Source: Corallochytrium limacisporum
Lineage: Eukaryota > Opisthokonta
Direction of reading: 5' to 3'
Assembly (NCBI GenBank): GCA_002811645.1
Contig: PDIP01000103.1
Coordinates: 18,563 to 82,562 of the forward strand
Length of the DNA stretch: 64,000 nucleotides
How positions within the stretch are numbered: position 1 is the stretch's first letter; the number at the start of each line of letters is the position of its first letter. Positions 45,801 through 54,097 of this stretch are shown here, one piece after another. Below the pieces are notes generated by a model. It saw only the letters and a program-made list of their open reading frames with translations, searched no databases and was not told the origin of the DNA. A program made the position numbers and the translations under genes.

Positions 45801-46588
45801 CCCCTGTCTGAGGCACCGGAATGCATACTGGTGTCTATCTCTCGAAGGCGCCGGTTCGTGGCCTCAAGCACAGACCTCTTGGACTTCGGTACTTCCCGTT
45901 CCCGCTCACTATTGTCAGAAATCCCGTCCATGAGATCTGCGAAGGACACAGATACCGCAGGTACGTCCCCAAGATCGCTTCGTTTCGCCCCTGGCTCTCT
46001 GAGGATTGAATCTCTCTGTGTCACAGGCACCGGTTGAATCCGTGTGCTTTGCTGGTCACTGTCTTTGCGGAAATTCTGGGGAAGTGGAACATTGTGGTGC
46101 GCGCTGATGTGAGCCACTGGCGCTCCCATCGCATTTCGGCCTGGCAGCGCCATACTAATGTCGCCCCTGCGGTAGCCCTGTCTGGGTGAGAGTGGCATAG
46201 ATCTTGCAAACCTGCGCTCCATAATCTCATGCACAGTGCCGCCTTCCAACGCGGCCGACTGCGCCATTCGCTTCTGCTGTGCGCGGAAGGAGCGCAAACT
46301 GACCAGTAGGCCCTTCCCCGTCCCCCGAGACCGGCAGTTGAAGTACCAAATGCCATCCACAGTTCCCTCGTGGCGCCCTCCAGGATCGGTGCCGTCAAGT
46401 TCTATTCCGATCCAGGTGCCTCTAGCAAAGTGTACGGTTCCGACGTAGCGAACGACTCCGGTGCGACCTTCACTGAGGGTCACCCGATGGCCCACGGCGG
46501 GCTCGGTGATGAAAGTTGAGACATACGGCAGGGGACTTCGGGATCTCTCTAGAGCCGCTGATTGCGGTCGCCTACTAATTCTGACCAT
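39830..46588 (-). CDS. giant CAP-Gly coiled-coil protein (2,252 residues)
   Basis: A single 6.8-kb exon. A CAP-Gly domain lies at the N-terminus (about 31-103: VGHRVTLSEGRTGVVRYVG, FARGTWIGIELDG, GTVDGIWYFNC). Its binding-groove motif is GRHEG in place of the classical GKNDG; this variant is closer to the GKHDG of tubulin cofactor E. CAP-Gly domains bind the EEY/F tails of tubulin, EB1 and CLIP-170. Some 550 Ser-rich disordered residues follow, then coiled-coil stretches around 690-900, 1150-1250, 1480-1650, and near 2050-2200. No motor, kinase or other enzyme domain is visible. It is probably a microtubule or centrosome scaffold in the manner of CLIP or CEP350, which is inference. I recognise no full-length orthologue. 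Confidence 0.85.
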   Translation of the reverse strand: MVRISRRPQSAALERSRSPLPYVSTFITEPAVGHRVTLSEGRTGVVRYVGTVHFARGTWIGIELDGTDPGGRHEGTVDGIWYFNCRSRGTGKGLLVSLRSFRAQQKRMAQSAALEGGTVHEIMERRFARSMPLSPRQGYRRGDISMALPGRNAMGAPVAHISAHHNVPLPQNFRKDSDQQSTRIQPVPVTQRDSILREPGAKRSDLGDVPAVSVSFADLMDGISDNSEREREVPKSKRSVLEATNRRLREIDTSMHSGASDRGIPEITVDLGTSDASLAHQIGVRQSASEIMRSSIDTATQDRLSSDAQARQTSSLGLLIPKQGGRGLRTSSLAERLGQMIDQRMAQETNVPKLSQSALWSEKSQSHLVPQTATATHWTTAKSTGSLGGHTSMNRSSMLFHSAVSSFEGRPQSQPTSSVDRFGSARAQHTQSAAFPPRKKSKNVRSHSYVVSADALQSFGHFRSTVSDVEPVTTPPVESVSNTANRSPVTAKQNVTSPPAALDNTRGRSEGSEGPSTGPTAPSVPEIPDTDRYSSDENSQRKSVDVLSLPKPSLVDRARGSSSVSFAPAAVAGTESLATGSLRSLGKHPRRLRRSSLLIGSGSESTVNEVCLAPSGPTVPSIASTPQTEAAEVQGFGSSFRHFPSSAVLHCASVGSESDVEIPKGKLQVSDSVQAVQKAIAEAAAGESESMLRLLEVITENEINKNAFSKLRKEVEAKADLLSLDPELKQRMSQSCDAAKTALAAGEEEERLLREEVRRYKHELAQSQRRRRFVIERQATDDLTAHGLVFVVEENVRAPVDPQTQFSDLRRAFDSMINMRQSQLAVAEANDKWETCRIQLEDLRRELMNLEEAVVETREQKKKGVLLDPLTRNLLPVRQRHIKRLKKFERHVLSRMGKAAVLRNTKLEEQRIIGKHTVLTITEAADHRLAVLGGESPASAADEVVTAPSSAALEESESVLVYLTDQLYQLWDVPQAGEALNSITSHGVLSEEHVDLLGQPTGGDGGLKPPPLHDPHYRRQQSLHTLRSNLSVVSSHWGQLVASALRIEELPDDYVVDDTLELRAPLGIVGSVASMSQIERVRQDKQPGASKRLESVVSEAVEEASDWDEQEHELVKAAPGNPKYNETVERLQALQPSERLYAQRRAKLDTQKNELRTTLKLLQAASKPAAVGESREVSRLRGGTPGQMRDIRRLFTEDRQRVQQETNALRSLANDIQGALVQIAQRGGRVAQLTVLHHLRPSEPSTTKDGRPVPSLLALVPAWPGGLDFAREATERILSLGTSLPDKGTAKPTASAGPLTPATAAEPTPVSPTSRTAGKVTPAYISPGAASPSPDRARNSSTPGKLPEANGGRAQSRMVSDIRADGTCTVRYQTELPTDSAVQTVGQQRTLCDEESTTVTVETTPQVSTPRADVISKAENPERPPTSKPSTVEKNTFATEIIGMTKSEEVLAQDIDAFELRMQIHSVRLSNVVGIAVPSDGLRHESDSNAGNIDKTALAIAEQRLAAMQRELTQLRHQRLTALYRGHEDSSRAAACCLRKEIVHQQHTLRQQRVDLNAHGAELAKRVMRYLTVRGDVIHDLLALDRAAVMEGYLGHEDLILGPDDDVLPSDDHRSQPVEPNEAIGKRLMLARSPLREMIEEQRAEIELAIALFLEEDFISKRKLRRAERGILECERFLNPIPKEESSSDDGRLDGKTEDKEAGSRTFHPKQPPIIDIWWALVLFTLSSQVDDTVRSTLIVDAQETVLRDRLKDLQELQDGQAGNLNTDGNVSNISMAFTGEHTLRAAMSADGKRIDYVLGTTYDQDTLQNLRRALIRGLDALEMRRSILTRRRLQLEGRAKLLKHSLPGLSDILKHTKGSHAKGFISSPERLLCMLPLLRLPAGNLTSANAAAESLEDGQPGEGGHLRGRLFARPNVTLQTILERGSFINAMRRENNDDLTTEEDEVPRGMQKASIPAQIDSITALFENIPTAHLDTAVLMRRNRHHNDGRYVPSDTGNKYANHSTEHPLPAAPSGPLRVRVDATNTGFRYSRAPAVPYSFNDPIADAERQAKAAETVHQRLKQLSETVAQAGQQGELHREDLHDLRMSITRLKHDAEHLLSPAEPGTRRRPPRDRMSGAGVSNENLAPAQLRNLPQSSTLLQIRDREQQLRSKIAKLNESIEQARRGPPPDRAAIPVRGGALSGSMLTDSGTNDSPNATAGLKDVGCHLNSSLRQNRIEVAPRVLADLYADTDGNDLGQESLSTSQVVDNN

Positions 46589-47773
46589 AGTTTGCTCAAC
46601 AGCGAGTGTCTCGGTCTTTCTTATGACACCATTGTTGGTCGTTGGCGTGTTTAGCTGATCATGGTGAGATCTCCATTTCGATCGTTCTCTGCCGACTTAC
46701 CGACTCGTATCCGCCGTAAAGGAACACATATTGTGCACATATTTGTATGTTCAACTCATTCGGAAATACATGTATACCATACAGGCCGCCAGGACCCCAC
46801 TGACCAGAATGACAACCACGGCTAGTCTCCCTTGCAAACCCGTAGGATCCGTCCCGCGGGGACCGGTGCAGGGCCGAAAATCGAACCGAACGCGGGGGGG
46901 GGGGGAGAAGGGGGGGTCGGGTCGAGAGCAGAGGGCGCAGGCAGCAGGAGAGCTCCGTTCCCCCGGGGGAAAAGGGGGGCCCGGTGTAGGGGGGGGGTTT
47001 GGTTGCAAAAGGCAGGACAAAAAGAACCGAGGGAGTGTCGGCATATCTCGCCCAAGGGCAACTGCACAGCCCCCAGGTACGGCCGGTAGTTAGGAACCAA
47101 CTCGAACGAAAAGAGAGGGGAGGACCCCCCGGGGAGGGGGAGGGGGGGGGGAGGAGCCTGCCCAGGCCCAAGATAGACCGACCAAACCGACCAGAGACCC
47201 TAGGGGACACCCTCCCTGGGTGGGTGAAGTTGGCGGGAAATTTTCATCTGCAAGAGAGAGTCAGTAGATTGGGTAGGGGACGAGTGACCGAGCGAAGGGT
47301 GGACAGACACCGAAGAAAGAGCGGCCCGGCCCGGAAGACAAAAGGTCAAGGCGGCCGGCCGGAATGAGGAGGCGCCTGTGGACTGCGCTCGGCAGAACGC
47401 CCAAATTAGACCCCGAAAATATATTATCCGGAATCCTTACACAAAATTTCCCAAGGAATGAAATGTAATTTTCAAAGGCCAAATATCGAGAATATTATCA
47501 CATACTTATATTTCCAAATCATAAAATGGCCTAGAGAAGGCACAAATGTGTGAGAACTGGCTCAGGGACGAGCCTTGGAAAAAATGAGACAGGCAACGCG
47601 TTAACTTGGATACTCTCTGCTCCTTGGGTGATGACATGATGATGATGATGGTGATGATGATGATGAATATGAAGATGATGGAATGTTCGAACGGGCTTGA
47701 GCGAGAGGAAAGGTGTGTGCGTGCATCTGTTTGTCTCCGTGTAGTGGGAAAGTCGTGAATGGTAGGACACCGT
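46589..47773. other. intergenic between CAP-Gly and MIOX-like genes
   Basis: 1.2 kb containing several G-runs of 7-10 bases (46895-47150) next to CCCCGG palindromes, and an (ATG)n tract. The promoter of the CAP-Gly gene and the 3' part of the MIOX-like transcript lie here. Confidence 0.55.
47630..47682. repeat. imperfect (ATG)n/(CAT)n microsatellite
   Basis: About 15 imperfect ATG units downstream of the MIOX-like stop codon. In the frame of that gene, read past its stop, it would encode polyhistidine. Confidence 0.85.
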
Positions 47774-49054
47774 TCACCAGTCGACCTTGCCCGGGCAGAA
47801 TTCATCAATGAGGCAAGTGGCGTACTTGAGTAGCTCAGTCTCATCGACGCTTTCCACGGATGCCTCGGAGGCAGTGGCCTTGATCTGGTGCAGCTTGTCC
47901 ACTACGCCGACGACAGCAAAGTCAGGTTCTGCGGCCAGATGGTGGTATGCGCCGTGGACAATCCATGAGTGGAAGTCCTGCAGACGCAGAGCGGCGAGCG
48001 CAGTGTCGCTCAGATTGCAGGTAGCAGATGCACTCAGGCATGAGTACAGATACTCGCAATCACTCCAGCACATGACCACAGCGTCAAAACCGCAATTGGG
48101 CTGATAGACTCCGTAGTAGGTACCGTACTCGACGTTGGCAAAGTCAGGATTGCCTCGAAGGAAGTCGTAGAACGCAATCTGTTCCTGGAAGCGACAGCCA
48201 ACAGGGTACGTCTCACCAACGATGACCCAGTCGGGTTCACCCCACAGAAGCAAAAGACGGCCCATGTTGCAGATCATGGCCAGGAAATGCAGCTCCGGGT
48301 CATCGGGGAACAGAGTGCGAGCAGTGTGGAGGAGAAGGAAGGAGTCGGCCAGGACATTGTCAGAAACCAGAGGCTTGAAGCAATTGGTGGCCTTGTTGCT
48401 CTTGCCCAGGAGTTCCAGGGCTTCCTCGATACTCAGCTTTGCCTGGGTCTGCTCGCGGTACTTGCGGTGGTGGAGGCAGGTTTCCACGAAGGACATACGC
48501 TTGTGGTGCTCGTAGAAGCTACGCTGAGCAAGGGCTGTCTTGTGCAGCAGTTCGTTGCTGTGGCTGCGGACAATGGTACTGGACTCTCGGGTCACCCCAA
48601 GGTGTTGCGTGTCCTGCGACTGCGGTTCGTGGTATTCAGGGTTGTGTTCGCTGGTGGAGCGACTGATCTCGGTACTGGGGCCTGCCGTGCTGTTACTCAC
48701 GGACGAGGCAAAGGAGGAGAGACTGCCAGGCGTTGTGGACGACCTACGAATACCAGGCCTGGGAAATGACGATTCCTCAATCATTTCGAGAATTTGGTTT
48801 GCAGGCATGGTTCGTCGCAGTGTGTCATGAACAGCACTGTCCCTGCGAATACGTTGGCCGGCACTATGCCATGTTCTCCGGTGTTCATTGTGTTCTGTGT
48901 GGTTGGCCTCTTCGTCGTGGTCGACTTCCTCAACGACTTCAGGGCCATTCAAATCAATGTCGTCGGGAATAAAAAATGACGGACTTTCAGGACGACGGAG
49001 ACTAGACCGGCTGCTGCTGAGGCACTCCTTAACGGTAAGACCGAATGAATCCAT
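47774..49054 (-). CDS. myo-inositol oxygenase-like protein lacking all iron ligands
   Basis: The gene encodes 426 residues: a disordered Ser-rich N-terminus (1-165) and a MIOX-fold region (about 170-426). Clear MIOX landmarks are KLSIEEALELL, LLLLWGEPDWVIVGETYPVG, YYGVYQPNCGFDAVVMCW and the ending LIDEFCPGKVDW. MIOX opens myo-inositol to glucuronate with a di-iron centre held by H98, H123, D124, H194, H220 and D253 (mouse numbers). By alignment these are L240, C262, N263, D332, Q359 and H389 here, and the substrate lysine K127 is R266. The protein should therefore bind no iron and have no oxygenase activity. The frame is intact over 426 codons, so it is maintained as a protein. Its function is unknown; a scaffold or inositol-sensing role is conjecture. 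Confidence 0.85.
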   Translation of the reverse strand: MDSFGLTVKECLSSSRSSLRRPESPSFFIPDDIDLNGPEVVEEVDHDEEANHTEHNEHRRTWHSAGQRIRRDSAVHDTLRRTMPANQILEMIEESSFPRPGIRRSSTTPGSLSSFASSVSNSTAGPSTEISRSTSEHNPEYHEPQSQDTQHLGVTRESSTIVRSHSNELLHKTALAQRSFYEHHKRMSFVETCLHHRKYREQTQAKLSIEEALELLGKSNKATNCFKPLVSDNVLADSFLLLHTARTLFPDDPELHFLAMICNMGRLLLLWGEPDWVIVGETYPVGCRFQEQIAFYDFLRGNPDFANVEYGTYYGVYQPNCGFDAVVMCWSDCEYLYSCLSASATCNLSDTALAALRLQDFHSWIVHGAYHHLAAEPDFAVVGVVDKLHQIKATASEASVESVDETELLKYATCLIDEFCPGKVDW

Positions 49055-49563
49055 TCAGCTGTTGTGTAGTTGACTTCCCTAAATGTATAGTTCCCAAATT
49101 TGTAAAACGAAAAGTAAGTACGCTTCGACAGATACGACGCCCGTTGCGTACTGCCGAATTTTTTAGCGGTGTAGGAGTGGCAAAAACTTTCTTTAGTGGT
49201 TCCGATTGGTGGCTTATGTTACAACCGTCTTGGTGTGTAGGGACTCCTCTTTTATACGTAGTCACCACGACGCTATTTTCCATATGTATTGGATCCGTTC
49301 CCCAAATAGCAGGCTGCGAGAAAGTTCGGACTGTGCAGACTTTGACTAACCTGTCTTCTTTATCCTTCACTGCAAAGGAATTCCTCAGAGCAACAGGACT
49401 ATCACGTCAGGAACAAAAAGAGCACGACTTGGTCGAGCACGGTGATTCTTGCTTGACCACAAGCCCAAAAGGCTCATTGTCAGTAGCCCCGTTCAAAACG
49501 CTTCATTCTGCGGTCCTTATCGGTGTCTGCGAACCTTGCCTTCGAAAGCTTCCCCCCCCCCCT

Positions 49564-49844
49564 CTCTCCCCCTCCCCTTTTCCATCCCCNNNNNNNNNNN
49601 NNNNNNNNNNNNNNNNNNNNNNNNNNNNNNNNNNNNNNNNNNNNNNNNNNNNNNNNNNNNNNNNNNNNNNNNNNNNNNNNNNNNNNNNNNNNNNNNNNNN
49701 NNNNNNNNNNNNNNNNNNNNNNNNNNNNNNNNNNNNNNNNNNNNNNNNNNNNNNNNNNNNNNNNNNNNNNNNNNNNNNNNNNNNNNNNNNNNNNNNNNNN
49801 NNNNNNNNNNNNNNNNNNCTCTCCCCCTCCCCTTTTCCATCCCC
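49564..49844. repeat. assembly gap (229 N) bounded by an identical 26-bp repeat
   Basis: The N-run is 49590-49818. The pyrimidine-rich 26-mer before it (49564-49589, starting CTCTCCCCCTCCCC) is repeated exactly after it (49819-49844). Either the contig ends overlap or the gap spans a pyrimidine minisatellite. Confidence 0.85.
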
Positions 49845-52557
49845 ACACCCCCTCCCCTCCTCCTCCTCCAGCTCCCCGGTAGTGTGTAGAAAATCACCCT
49901 GCTCGGACTTGGTACATTGCGCATTTTGCTGCGGATGACTTCTCGCTCTCTCCCAAGATTATAAAAACACGGACGTGGCCCACCGCTGGCGATTTTTCTA
50001 GAAAGACAAGAAAGAAGGAAAGGGAGAAAAAAAAATAGAGGAGCACTGCAGTGGTGCCCGAGCCGCGCCGCTGCTGCTGGTGGTGATTAAGGCAGGAGGA
50101 AGCGGCGGAGAAGGAAGTAACGGGAAAAGAAAAAGGCAGGCAGGGAGAGGGGGAAAAGGTCTCTTGCCCACCACCACACACTTGGCCTGGCCAAAGTAGC
50201 TTTGAGAAATGGCTCCATAATTTCAGTACGCCACTGTGGTTATTCACCCGCGACGTTCCGTTACACGCGTCTTCTGGGCCTATGACCGCACTGATGGAAT
50301 CCGGTGTTTGCTCTTCGCTTCCTCTTGGCACTCAGTTTGGCTCATACAAACTGTACCGAAAGTCGAAGGCGTCGCCTGCGGTGTGTGTGGAAACAGCTTT
50401 CCGCTCGGTTCTTTCCCAGCCCCTAGCGATGAAATTTCCCATGTGTGCGTTTGTGTATGCGCAGGCCTTTGCCGCCCCCTCACCCATATGACGCACCAGT
50501 CTATGGTGTCAGACATCCAGTACTTAAAAGACTGAAAAATATCGGGCCATGCGGGGAGGGTGGTATGATATTTCCGTACGAAACCCAAAAAACTCCTCGG
50601 CACCGATACCAGTTTGCTCCACCACCTTTTGCTGCAGGGAAGAGACGCATAGAATCGGAGTGCGTTCAATTTTTCCGGCAATTTCGCAGTGGTTTTATAT
50701 ACTCAGAGCACCGAATGTGAGCGGTGCCGCGACCAATTTTATCCTTCTTTGCTTCGGTACATCTTCGATTCGTCTCATCCTTTTCGTCAGGTAGTCCAAG
50801 AATACACACCAATCACTGAGTACAGACAAGTTCGCGAACGCCTCCTTCTTCTCCCTCCCTCCCCCTCCCCCACTCCCCCCGCTTTGAGCTCTACTGCCTT
50901 CCATCCCCATTTTCCAGCATGGACGTAGGGAGGGTGCACAGAGTAATGTTCTGACTTTTGGTGTTCTTCCACACTCCGCGTCACCAGGTCTCATTTCCAA
51001 TTTTCTGCGTTATTTTTTTTTGTTTCCTCTTCCCCTCCCCTCGGTGCCCCGTTTTTTGCCTAAGCTTCCTTCCCTCCCCCGCGCGTAGGTTTTATTCCGC
51101 TTGGTTTCCTACGATGCCTCCCCCTCTTGCTCTCTCACTCTCGCAAATCCCTCGTTCCTGTCCAAAGTAGATCGTAGGATTCCGTGCGTCCGCGGCGAAC
51201 ACATAATTGCACAGTATGGCAACATGTGTGGTACTTTTGTGCATATATTGTATATGCAAATTAGGCACCTCCATGGATCACGTCAATAGACGATGATGAA
51301 GGTTTTCCCCATTACTCTACCTACCCTCAGCACATGCACGCATGCAAGACCCCTCCACCCACCACAACCCAGAAAGGGAAGGTCGTTCTTTTGTATGTAC
51401 CGTGTACTGAGCTTTCTTCCAAGAAAACTCCAAGAAATCCGTCTCCTGGTTTTCCTGTGCGGGGGTTTTTCCTTAGCCATGCTGTCGGGTACAATGTCTC
51501 TCTTGGGCTGGCGTTCCGTAGGGATGTCTAAGGTATATTTTTAAAAGCTCTTCTGAGCTGGTCAGCTATTGGTCCACCGCCTGCGTAGGCCATTAGTGGA
51601 AGGTCATGTGCTCGTCCAAGCAGCCTATAATAGCGAACGTATTGAAGAAGATTTCATGAATTTTCCAATACCTCAGAACATTGCAAGGTCCAAAGAATTT
51701 TTCCTTCTTTATAGCTCCAACGCGCAATATCTGCGTCGATAGATGCGGCTGACGTACTTATCAATAGACTTCCTATGGACCTTCTGCTTTATCAAGGGTT
51801 TCATCCGTTCTACCGGAGGGGAAGGGTTACCGCAATCTCTGCACAATTCTGCCAGCGGCACATTGGCTGTCTGTGGTGTTGGGAGGCACGACCGCTAGTG
51901 AATGTACCATCATCAGCCCACCCTCCATCTATAGCCAGTTCCAACCTCACAGTGTAAGGCAATCTCTCTGATCGCATAGCTGCATCTGGGTTTCTTTTAT
52001 CTGGCTCGGAGAAACGGTCTCCACAATACTACATTAGGGAAGTATCGCGAAGCCCCGCACTAGGAATGCACTGGGCCGGAAGACGCAAAAGTGCTTCTAC
52101 CCACCCACCCACATCTTCAGCCCCAACGTACCTCAGTGACGCACACCAAAGGGGTGTGTCGGTTTCGGATCCAGAAAAGCAGAGAGGAACTGATTCACCC
52201 CCCCCCCCCCCAACCCTCCATCCCCTCTCTCTCTCTTCCACCCGGAAGAAAGAGGGGGGGGGGCCAAGAGGCCAAGGCCAGACCAAGGCGAAATATGGTA
52301 AAAAGCAAAAACTAAAAAAAACAAATACGAAAAGACTCAGAACGTAGCCTTCGACATCGTACGTGTCCGTCCGACGACTGCGTACCAGAAAAATGCCTCT
52401 CTAACCAAAACGAAACATGATGTGGCCAAAAACAAAAAAGACAACGCTACGGAGCGGCGTCAGCGGGCTCGACCACCAGGGGAGGAAGAGGGCAGGGAAG
52501 GAGAGAGTTAGAGTTAGAAAAGCCTTTATTTTTCTAGGTGTTCGTGAGAGAGAGATC

Positions 52558-52572
52558 TCCCCCGGGGGGGGG
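52558..52572. repeat. C-run/G-run palindrome
   Basis: A short C-run running straight into nine or more G, the same junction type as at 34992, 35454 and 54123. Confidence 0.7.
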
Positions 52573-53558
52573 TTGGAGGAGACCGCTGAATGCGGGAGCA
52601 GTGCAGGACCTCTTTTGGTTAGCGATCGGGAGAGCCTCGTCCCAAAACAATCGCAGAGAGGGCAGGAGGAGCCGGAACGCGCGGTGGACCTTGCCGAGAT
52701 CCCAACCCGCGGGCGGGAGTGGTACATTCACTACTGATCAGGGTACCATGGTTCTCAACAAATTTTGATGAAGGTGTCTTTCGTGCGTAATGTGGGAAAA
52801 AGGGGACTGCAGCAATGCGCCCTTCGAACGATTCTAGGTCTTGGAACCCGCCCCTCGTCTCCTTCCCTTCTCAATTTGGCCACCTCACTGGTCAGTTGCT
52901 CGTCTCTTTGACTCTGATATTCAATATATTTAGTACTGAATCGGTGCAACCCACCGCCCTCGAGGCAGGTAACCAGCGGCCGCGCAAATTAGCAGCGCCC
53001 CCGCAGAAGAAATTGTGCCTTCTTCCCCCCTCCTCCCCCCCCTCGCTCACCTCCTCGTTGTCAATTTCCAACCGCACATTACAGGCCCCCGTCCCACTCG
53101 CAACCCCGTACTTTCAATATCAGAGTTCCCCGCCTGAGTCTTTTGGCAATTTTCTGCACACCACCAAGATTTCAGAGAGCGAGGGAGGTGAAACAGAGAA
53201 CGAATGGGGAACGTTCGCTTTGCTTGGTAGCAGCGCCCTGCAGCACCCCAAAACTGTGCTGCCAGCTAGCCCTGCCCAACTCTTTTGCAATGCGCAGAGA
53301 TTCCTTACGGGTCATTAGGTATGAAAATAGACAGGAGGTATATAACATAGAGTCTGCATTTTGTTTTTTTATGGTTCTTGTGCTGGGTTGCTGGGATGAA
53401 TTGACGCAAGGGGCGAAGTACTACGCGCACGGATTATGAAGAGTGTGCAACACTCATCACCCACCCAAACTCACTGATTACACTACCCGCACACATACCA
53501 AACAAATGAAATAAATAGAATACGATATAGAAAATTGTGAGGGTGGTTGGAGGAACGG

Positions 53559-53606
53559 GGAGAGAGAGAGAGACGCATAGAAAGACAGAAGAGAGAGAGA
53601 GAGAGA
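53559..53606. repeat. (GA)n tracts
   Basis: Two short GA runs (53559-53574 and 53588-53606) separated by a few bases. Confidence 0.8.
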
Positions 53607-54057
53607 TGTCATCCCGTCGTCCCCTGACCTAAAACACCGGTGCCGCAATCATCAACAACGGCGACACCAAAGTATGCCTATGAATACGAACGAGCAACGA
53701 AAACGCGGTATATCGCATGCCCAGTCGAAGAGAGATCGCACCGTAACGCGCACCCATTCTTCCGACGATTGGAAAATAAAAGGTTCGGACGCAGCGGGAG
53801 AAGGGTGGCGGGACGGCCAGCAGCCGCTCGCTTCAGGTTTCTGTCAAAAAAACCGAAACAATTTCTGCACTCTTTGCGTACGTGCACCGGCCGCCCGCCA
53901 CGTCCCACGTTTTGGCCTCCCCCGTTTGGCGGCCGTAAGAGAACGTTCGGGCTGCTGCTGCGGTGCGCTGTGTGGTGCATTGGGTGCGGCTGTTGGTGAC
54001 CGAATGTGTGCGCGGGTGGGTGCGTGTTGCTGGGGAGTGGGATCTTTCGGGCTGGCG

Positions 54058-54097
54058 GAGAGAGAGCGAGAGAGAGAGAGAGAGTGTGTGTGTGTGT
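54058..54097. repeat. compound (GA)n(GT)n microsatellite
   Basis: GA repeats passing directly into GT repeats, followed 25 bases later by a C-run/G-run palindrome at 54123-54136. Confidence 0.85.

Noticed and set aside
47531-47773. MIOX-like frame stays open for 80 codons after its TGA
   Set aside because: The context TGA ACG is not leaky, the tail is largely the translation of a CAT microsatellite (polyhistidine), and MIOX proteins end at the Trp just before the stop.
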